Shown here piece by piece: positions 8,501 to 12,030 of a stretch of 12,030 nt of DNA. The notes under the pieces are model-generated. The model saw nothing but the letters and a program-made list of their open reading frames with translations. It was not told the DNA's origin and ran no database searches. Each line of letters starts with the position of its first letter. Within the stretch, counting starts at the first letter, position 1. The stretch is from Gammaproteobacteria bacterium (GTDB lineage: Bacteria > Pseudomonadota > Gammaproteobacteria > Arenicellales > Poriferihabitantaceae), in assembly GCA_020027415.1 (NCBI GenBank), contig JAHRAW010000186.1, positions 1-12,030 on the forward strand, read 5' to 3'. A program made the position numbers and the translations under genes.

Positions 8501-8620
8501 CGCAACCGCTATCAAGCGAATTCCGATATGTGCAATAGCACTGCTGACCGCGACCGCAACCAGGTACCGCCCGCCGCCCCCGCCAACCCGCCGGAAGCTC
8601 CGTTCACCGGTAGAAAGTAA
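5531..8620 (+). CDS. AsmA-family inner-membrane-anchored protein
   Basis: A 1029-residue envelope protein. It begins MKMKTGLKWS followed by a hydrophobic anchor (about residues 8-27), then a long periplasmic region rich in beta-type repeats. The C-terminal AsmA domain is recognisable from about residue 800: GGDIFSNLRTVLNP near 860, VTLFGVGDINFGDETLRILL near 910, and RQGFGINS followed by VRIGGTLSEPE near 940-960. A hydrophobic helix (about 970-990) comes just before the end. AsmA relatives (AsmA, YicH, YhdP, TamB) are thought to act in phospholipid transport between membranes or outer-membrane homeostasis; which of these roles applies here is not resolvable. The start at 5531 puts lysines before the anchor; a TTG at 5498 is less likely. 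A small GGCG-AAAT-CGCC hairpin (5507-5518) lies just upstream. A 15-base duplication at 7285-7314 adds five residues. Confidence 0.88.
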   Translation: MKMKTGLKWSLAGAALLLAVPLAWVAWIGQDGYKQWLQQAVEARSGRSLRVQGELYLALADGLRVYAEAVRYANAPSSPLEWTLEVERVGFSISPWALLRGKLRLVEVELATPRLRVQQNKSRASSLPPPPTPRPFPKWLEIPSAQIVGGEITALTLDRRWDIRIHRARATNDAPNQPIALTGRGEIEQIPITATATVGSLQTLFSFQPSNLSLEASVGAADNRVRATGAAEDLLRWRGLDLQLDFEVAQLPTLSALVAADLPEFNNLHGRARFYQPQKFYTMQLQAIELQADGMGLGGAHLQGALSAGGAIPGLYQFQDVHLNFSADGEIYPQLFRLPPLRASLQGKVVGAWHELDVIVARAHIQNQAISLRTAGKITRLKDRWRDSLPLSASLRLNDADTSQWRNLPSEARAQRNQRAAATATAELVRTPQAWHLRNIKLRLQHAGLSLQANGAMDHLGEALRADMQVRMKLAAAAAQPWRAAMQADSARALVEDLLPLQASATLQSSAFAQWNLRDFKIESLASGMDMVVRGQVNQFAPLQFHLRGSSQRFNVANLALPWGGALPAGEVDFSVQVAAKNGAFSLENLSLENLSVTIDSPAVKLNLHGAIESLSPLQSSHLELEFAANTVADLGLLSTAWFHPDRAIAGNIRLRTAAHRIHSTARLQIGASDVRGSVQWNRPHDRQARAQVQAELVADNVELHELLAPRAGKPRVFSPKPLRTDWLHQFNGRIDLRADRMTTKRLSLRAVEAQLVAHEGVLQQAVTARMGQGDLTMNITVDAGAQPPSAEFSLRGEQLDTAGLVKFRHDNHLHGGAVAAQVDFSTHGLSMAEFAANANGRATLRLEQARMKNQTLNVVGGDIFSNLRTVLNPSTSLGEYINIECALAQLEVAQGVAAIRDGLVIKTDRVTLFGVGDINFGDETLRILLLPKARQGFGINSASLAQIVRIGGTLSEPETEIDPRGVLQSGVSLWATVSSGGLFLLAQGLRNRYQANSDMCNSTADRDRNQVPPAAPANPPEAPFTGRK
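7285..7314 (+). repeat. In-frame 15-base tandem duplication in the AsmA-family gene
   Basis: The unit CAGCCTAGAGAATCT occurs twice without mismatch (7285-7299, 7300-7314) and is followed by CAG again. It gives the repeated peptide SLENLSLENL. As the unit is a multiple of three, the frame is kept. It looks like a recent slippage duplication within a beta-rich periplasmic region. Confidence 0.9.
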
Positions 8621-8648
8621 AAAAAAATTGAGAATTGAACATAGTTAA

Positions 8649-8677
8649 TTGACATTTTCCGACTCGCCGCCTACAAT
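8649..8677 (+). promoter_or_regulatory. Strong sigma-70-type promoter upstream of glnA
   Basis: A perfect TTGACA at 8649-8654 is separated by exactly 17 bases from TACAAT at 8672-8677 (five of six). It lies 29 bases after the stop codon of the AsmA-family gene and points at glnA. Transcription would begin near 8684. It is the best promoter match I found in the window. A weaker TTGGAA-17-TATTTT pair (8861-8866, 8884-8889) could be a second, proximal promoter. Confidence 0.7.
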
Positions 8678-8777
8678 CACCGCTCGGTTGTCATTGCCCC
8701 GCCGCGGGAAGATCCTTAGAGAAACCAAGCAATCCCAACGCCATGCAATCCATCCATTTGCCAGATGAAGCCATGTG

Positions 8778-8809
8778 ACCCTGAGAATCTGAAACCCTGA
8801 AACTCTAAA
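8778..8809 (+). repeat. Imperfect 16-base direct repeat in the glnA leader
   Basis: Two adjacent 16-base units, both starting ACCCTGA (8778-8793 and 8794-8809), match at 13 of 16 positions. The stretch is poor in C and G compared with its surroundings and lies about 110 bases before glnA. The role is unknown. Confidence 0.7.
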
Positions 8810-8829
8810 ATCTTATGGCTTTGCGGTAT

Positions 8830-8844
8830 GCCAGCCGAGCTGGC
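8830..8844 (+). other. GCCAGC/GCTGGC hairpin in the glnA leader
   Basis: Six perfect base pairs, GCCAGC (8830-8835) with GCTGGC (8839-8844), close a CGA triloop. Further ATG/CAT pairing is possible on either side with a bulge. No T run follows, so it is not an intrinsic terminator. It may be a structural element of the leader RNA or a dyad protein site. Confidence 0.5.
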
Positions 8845-8921
8845 GCATCAGGCGCGGGATTTGGAATTAGATGAACGCGCAACTATTTTTTATACCCACC
8901 ACTCAAAGAGGTTAAGCAACA

Positions 8922-10331
8922 ATGTCTGTAGCAGACGCCCTAAAATTGATTCGCGAACACGAAGCCAAATTCGTTGATCTTCGTTTCACCGACACCCGCG
9001 GCAAAGAACACCATGTTTCGTTTCCGGCGACCGTGGTGGATGAAAGTTTTTTGAAGAACGGCAGAATGTTTGACGGTTCTTCCATCGCCGGCTGGAAGCC
9101 GATCAATGAATCCGACATGATTATGTTGCCGGATCCAAAATCGGCGGTGCTGGACCCGTTTTATCAAGCGGCTACGGTGAACCTGCGTTGCGATATCATT
9201 GAACCGAAAGATATGCAGGGCTACGGGCGCGACCCGCGCACCATCGCCAAACGCGCCGAGGCGTATCTGCTGGACAGCGGCCTCGGCGATCAGGCTTTGT
9301 TCGGTCCGGAAAATGAGTTTTTTCTGTTTGATTCGGTGACCTGGGGCAATGAGATGGGCAATGCTTTCTACCAAGTGGAGTCCACCGAAGCGGCGTGGAG
9401 CAGCGCCCGGGAATACGAAGACGACAACAGCGGGCATCGCCCGGGCGTCAAAGGCGGCTATTTTCCGGTGCCGCCGGTGGACAGCCAAGCCGATATTCGC
9501 TCCGAGATGTGTATGGTGATGGCGGACATGGGGATGCAGGTGGAATTGCATCACCACGAAGTCGGCACCGCCGGACAGGGCGAGATTGGCGCCAAATACA
9601 GCACCTTAGTGAACAAAGCCGATCAAGTGCAACTGTTCAAATATGTCGTGTTTAATGTCGCGCACAACCACGGCTTGACCGCGACTTTCATGCCCAAGCC
9701 GTTGGTCGGCGACAACGGCAACGGCATGCATGTGCATCAGTCGCTCGCCAAAGACGGCAAGAATCTTTTTTCCGGCGACCAGTATGGTGGCTTGAGCAAA
9801 CTCGCGTTGTATTACATCGGCGGGCTGTTCAAGCATGCGCGGGCGATTAACGCCTTCGCCAACGCCAGCACCAATAGTTACAAACGCTTGGTGCCGGGCT
9901 TTGAAGCCCCGGTGTTGTTGGCGTACTCAATGCGCAACCGTTCCGCTTCGTGCCGCATTCCGCATGTAGCCAATCCCAACGCGCGCCGCATAGAAGTGCG
10001 CTTTCCGGATTCCACCGCCAACCCGTATTTGGCGTTCACCGCCATGCTGATGGCCGGGCTGGACGGCATTCGCAACAAAATTGAGCCCGGCGAGCCGACC
10101 GAAAAAGATTTATACGCGCTGACTCCGCAGCAGGAAAAACAACTGCCGCGCGTCGCCCATGGGCTGGATGTCGCGCTGGATGCGCTGCACCATGACCGCG
10201 ATTTTCTGACCGCCAGCGGGGTGATGAGCGATGACGCAATTGATGCGTATATTGAACTCAAAATGAAGGAAGTCAATCGCTTGCGCGCGGAGACGCATCC
10301 GTGTGAATTTGATATGTACTACAGCCTGTAA
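8922..10331 (+). CDS. glnA: Type I glutamine synthetase
   Basis: ATP-dependent synthesis of glutamine from glutamate and ammonia, the main high-affinity ammonia-assimilation step; the family forms cytoplasmic dodecamers. At 469 residues it has the length of the beta subgroup. Motifs seen are DGSSIAGWK (51-59), the metal-ligand glutamates of GPENEF (E130, E132), HHHEVGTAGQGE, the ATP-binding KPLVGDNGNGMHVHQS, NRSASCRIP and the C-terminal EFDMYYSL. Tyr398 in KDLYALTPQQ matches the tyrosine adenylylated by GlnE in enterobacteria, so covalent control is likely. A good ribosome-binding site (AAGAGG, 8906-8911) fixes the start. Upstream lie a near-consensus sigma-70 promoter and a long leader; I found no convincing sigma-54 promoter, and no glnL/glnG (ntrBC) pair follows. 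Downstream is hflK. Confidence 0.98.
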   Translation: MSVADALKLIREHEAKFVDLRFTDTRGKEHHVSFPATVVDESFLKNGRMFDGSSIAGWKPINESDMIMLPDPKSAVLDPFYQAATVNLRCDIIEPKDMQGYGRDPRTIAKRAEAYLLDSGLGDQALFGPENEFFLFDSVTWGNEMGNAFYQVESTEAAWSSAREYEDDNSGHRPGVKGGYFPVPPVDSQADIRSEMCMVMADMGMQVELHHHEVGTAGQGEIGAKYSTLVNKADQVQLFKYVVFNVAHNHGLTATFMPKPLVGDNGNGMHVHQSLAKDGKNLFSGDQYGGLSKLALYYIGGLFKHARAINAFANASTNSYKRLVPGFEAPVLLAYSMRNRSASCRIPHVANPNARRIEVRFPDSTANPYLAFTAMLMAGLDGIRNKIEPGEPTEKDLYALTPQQEKQLPRVAHGLDVALDALHHDRDFLTASGVMSDDAIDAYIELKMKEVNRLRAETHPCEFDMYYSL

Positions 10332-10343
10332 CGAGCGACTCAC

Positions 10344-10362
10344 CGCGCGGCGCGCGCGTTTT
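10344..10362 (+). terminator. Weak candidate terminator directly after glnA
   Basis: CGCGC (10344-10348) can pair with GCGCG (10352-10356) around a GGC loop, with TTTT at 10359-10362, twelve bases after the glnA stop codon. The alternating CG tract allows several registers and the T run is short, so this is weaker than the candidate at 10465-10489. Confidence 0.3.
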
Positions 10363-10396
10363 GTGGCGGCGCAGCAATCACCATGCCGACTGGCAA

Positions 10397-10408
10397 GCAA
10401 ACGTTTGC
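10397..10408. promoter_or_regulatory. PurR-box-like (LacI-family) palindromic operator
   Basis: GCAAACGTTTGC is a perfect 12-base palindrome with the central CG typical of LacI/GalR-family operators. It equals the core of the enterobacterial PurR box ACGCAAACGTTTGCGT; the surrounding 16 bases match at 13 positions. It is 65 bases after glnA and 28 bases upstream of the -35 hexamer of the first hflK promoter candidate. No regulator gene is in the window, so the binding protein is an inference. Confidence 0.5.
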
Positions 10409-10436
10409 CCGCGCACCATGGTTAAACTGCGCGACC

Positions 10437-10465
10437 TTGCCGCGCCGTAATTTTGCCGCTATAAT
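10437..10465 (+). promoter_or_regulatory. Distal hflK promoter candidate
   Basis: TTGCCG at 10437-10442 is followed after exactly 17 bases by a perfect TATAAT at 10460-10465. Transcription would begin near 10472, inside the loop of the terminator hairpin at 10465-10480, giving a leader of about 117 bases to hflK. Confidence 0.55.
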
Positions 10466-10489
10466 GCGCATGCCCGCGCAATTTTTTTT
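10465..10489 (+). terminator. Intrinsic terminator, probably of glnA
   Basis: TGCGC (10465-10469) pairs with GCGCA (10476-10480) around a six-base loop, and one A plus eight T residues (10482-10489) follow. This is a compact but typical Rho-independent terminator, about 135 bases after the glnA stop codon. Its 5' arm shares the last T of the distal hflK promoter's -10 box. Confidence 0.55.
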
Positions 10490-10508
10490 ACGCGCCGCAA
10501 CCGCGGTG

Positions 10509-10536
10509 TTGCATCGTTGCGCAATTGTGCTATGAT
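10509..10536 (+). promoter_or_regulatory. Proximal hflK promoter candidate with extended -10
   Basis: TTGCAT (10509-10514) is followed after 16 bases by TATGAT (10531-10536). The -10 is preceded by TGC, making an extended -10 (TGnTATGAT). Transcription would begin near 10542, downstream of the terminator, giving a leader of about 47 bases that holds T6 (10548-10553) and T8 (10563-10570) tracts before the ribosome-binding site GGAG (10578-10581). Confidence 0.6.
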
Positions 10537-10588
10537 TTGCCAATCCGTTTTTTAATCACCAATTTTTTTTCTCTACTGGAGCCACAAA

Positions 10589-11860
10589 ATGCCTTGGAAT
10601 GAACCTGGATCGGGCGCACCCAACGACAAAGACCCATGGACTCGACAACAGGAGCGGCGCACCAAGCACAGCGGTGGACCGCCGGACCTGGATGAAATTG
10701 TTCGCGAGGTACGGCGGCGGCTGGAGGCGCTGTTTAGCGGCGGCAAGGGTGGCGGCGGCAACCGTCGCGGCGGCAAGGACGGCGACCCGTCGCGGAAATT
10801 TAACCTGCCCGGCGGCAATCTAGTCGGTCTCGCGCTGTTAGTGGGCGTGGGCTTCTGGCTATTTAGCGGCATGTACACGGTTGACCAGGGCGAGCAAGCT
10901 ATTGAGTTGCGCTTTGGCAAATACCAAGAAACCAAACACGCCGGGTTACACTGGCATATTCCGGCGCCGATTGAAACGGTGGAGATTGTCAATACCCAGC
11001 AGGTTAACACCGTTGAGGTCGGCTATCGCAAGGGGGCGAGCAACCTGTCCACGGTGCCGCGCGAAGCGTTGATGCTGACCCAAGATGAAAACATCATTGA
11101 CATCCAATTCGCGGTGCAATACGACATCAAATCCGCCATCGACTTACTGTTCAATGTCAGCGAATTTAACCAACGCAACATGGCAAGAACGGTGGTGCGC
11201 CAAGCCACCGAAAGCGCGGTGCGTGAAATTGTCGGGCGTAGCACCATGGATTTCGCAATTACCGAAGGGCGCGCGCAACTGGCGGCGGAGACCAAAACAC
11301 TGGTTCAGCGGATTTTAGACCGCTACCAGACCGGCATTAATGTTCGCACCGTGGAAATGCAGAACGCGCAGCCGCCGTCGCAGGTAAAAAACGCTTTTGA
11401 CGATGTGGTCAGGGCGCGCGAGGATGAGGAGCGCATTAAAAATTTGGCGCAAGCCTACGCCAACGATATCATCCCCAAGGCGCGCGGTTTCGCCGCCCGC
11501 ATCATGCAAGAAGCGGAAGCCTATAAAGCCTCCACGGTCGCCAAAGCCGAAGGTCAGGCATCTCGCTTTGAGCAGGTGCTGACTGAATATGAGAAGGCTC
11601 CGAGAATCACCCGCGAACGGCTATATCTTGAATCCATGGATGAGGTGCTGAGCAATTCCAGCAAGATGCTAATTGATCAAAGCGGCGGCAACAGCGTGAT
11701 GTATCTGCCGCTGGATCAATTGCTCCGCAACCGCAATGCTTCCCAAGTCGACAATAGGCTGAATTCCACCTCCTCCAACCCCGTAGACGCCGACCAGCTG
11801 GAGCGCGAAAGCACCGGCTCATTGGGTCGCAACGCCAACCGCACCACTGGGAGAAATTAA
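10589..11860 (+). CDS. hflK: HflK, FtsH protease modulator
   Basis: The HflK subunit of the HflKC complex, an SPFH/band 7 assembly in the inner membrane. In E. coli it surrounds and modulates the AAA protease FtsH, affecting membrane-protein quality control and phage lambda CII turnover. The 423-residue protein has a polar, Gly/Arg-rich cytoplasmic N-terminus (1-75), one transmembrane helix (about 77-95), and then the band 7 domain starting at MYTVDQGEQAIELRFGKY. An Ala/Glu-rich helix with EAEAYKASTVAKAEGQASRF follows, then YLESMDEVL and a polar tail containing VMYLPLDQLL. The ATG has a good ribosome-binding site (GGAG, seven bases upstream). hflC follows after two bases. The hfq-hflX genes that often precede hflK in gammaproteobacteria are not here; glnA is upstream instead. 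Confidence 0.96.
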   Translation: MPWNEPGSGAPNDKDPWTRQQERRTKHSGGPPDLDEIVREVRRRLEALFSGGKGGGGNRRGGKDGDPSRKFNLPGGNLVGLALLVGVGFWLFSGMYTVDQGEQAIELRFGKYQETKHAGLHWHIPAPIETVEIVNTQQVNTVEVGYRKGASNLSTVPREALMLTQDENIIDIQFAVQYDIKSAIDLLFNVSEFNQRNMARTVVRQATESAVREIVGRSTMDFAITEGRAQLAAETKTLVQRILDRYQTGINVRTVEMQNAQPPSQVKNAFDDVVRAREDEERIKNLAQAYANDIIPKARGFAARIMQEAEAYKASTVAKAEGQASRFEQVLTEYEKAPRITRERLYLESMDEVLSNSSKMLIDQSGGNSVMYLPLDQLLRNRNASQVDNRLNSTSSNPVDADQLERESTGSLGRNANRTTGRN

Positions 11861-11862
11861 AC

Positions 11863-12030
11863 ATGAACAGCAAAGGGCTTCTGTACACCGCGCTCGTGGC
11901 AATCACGGTGGAGCTTTTATTTTCGGCGACTTTTTATGTGGATGAGCGGCAAAGAGCCATCGTATTCAAGTTTGGCGAAATCGTTAATTCCGACCTTAAG
12001 CCGGGCTTGCATTTCAAGATTCCGTTCATC
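11863..12030 (+). CDS. hflC: HflC, FtsH protease modulator (partial)
   Basis: The first 56 codons of the partner of HflK; the frame is open at the window edge. It has an N-terminal transmembrane segment (about residues 5-23) with a short cytoplasmic start, MNSKGLL. The band 7 domain then begins at FYVDERQRAIVFKFGEI and continues to the family's PGLHFKIPFI. GGGAG (11849-11853), inside the end of hflK, is the ribosome-binding site, with nine bases to the ATG. The two-base gap indicates cotranscription with hflK and probably coupled translation, which suits a complex with alternating subunits. Confidence 0.93.
   Translation, partial: MNSKGLLYTALVAITVELLFSATFYVDERQRAIVFKFGEIVNSDLKPGLHFKIPFI

Larger units (their letters stand above)
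8684..8921 (+). other. Long glnA 5' leader, no clear gene
   Basis: The gap between the AsmA-family gene and glnA (8621-8921) begins with an A tract after the stop codon. From the inferred start at about 8684 it forms a leader of roughly 238 bases. It contains an imperfect 16-base direct repeat (8778-8809), a strong hairpin (8830-8844) and two short frames: ATG 8815 to TGA 8872-8874 (19 residues) and ATG 8828 to TGA 8975-8977 (49 residues, overlapping the start of glnA). The leader ends with the ribosome-binding site AAGAGG (8906-8911), ten bases before the glnA ATG. I recognise no known riboswitch or tRNA in it. Confidence 0.45.

Noticed and set aside
8842..8857. Possible sigma-54 promoter before glnA (TGGCGC with GC ten bases after the GG)
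   Set aside because: The GG-N10-GC spacing occurs, but the -12 TTGC is replaced by GCGC and most flanking consensus bases are missing; likely chance in GC-rich DNA.
8830..8885. tRNA-like look of the GCCGAGCTGGCG stretch before glnA
   Set aside because: No acceptor stem, T-arm consensus or CCA end can be fitted.
1..12030. CRISPR arrays, insertion sequences, phage or defence genes
   Set aside because: No regularly spaced repeats, transposase motifs, terminal inverted repeats or defence-type domains were seen; all substantial genes are core metabolic or envelope genes.

Overview
The window looks like an ordinary, gene-dense stretch of a GC-rich proteobacterial chromosome. It is most likely gammaproteobacterial: it has the yggS-proC-yggT order, an AmpG-type permease, a large AsmA-family protein, an adenylylation-type glutamine synthetase and an hflK-hflC pair. 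Leucine is often coded by TTG despite the high GC content. No genus can be named from the sequence alone. I see no transposase, integrase, phage gene, CRISPR array, rRNA or tRNA.

Layout from left to right. At the left edge there may be the first ten codons of a minus-strand gene, divergent from an AmpG-like muropeptide permease (108-1817, +). A minus-strand operon yggS-proC-yggT (4194 down to 1877) converges on the permease; proC and yggT abut exactly. A 180-base divergent region (4195-4374) separates yggS from argC (+). It holds an AT-rich promoter-like spot, an arginine-box-like inverted repeat and a perfect 17-base tandem repeat. argC is followed by a 1029-residue AsmA-family protein (5531-8620, +). 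A 301-base gap then carries a near-consensus sigma-70 promoter and a leader of about 240 bases in front of glnA (8922-10331, +). A 257-base gap between glnA and hflK contains a PurR-box-like perfect palindrome, two terminator candidates and two promoter candidates. hflK is complete (10589-11860) and hflC starts at 11863 and runs off the window.

Functionally, proC (last step of proline synthesis), argC (third step of arginine synthesis) and glnA (glutamine synthesis and ammonia assimilation) all draw on glutamate. The other genes belong to the cell envelope: cell-wall recycling (AmpG), the inner-membrane protein YggT, the AsmA-family protein (lipid transport or outer-membrane homeostasis) and the HflK/HflC modulators of FtsH protease. 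YggS is the pyridoxal-phosphate homeostasis protein.

I did not find a convincing undescribed system. The points most worth a second look are regulatory: the LacI/PurR-type palindrome and the overlapping terminator and promoter before hflK, the long structured glnA leader, and the tandem repeat before argC.
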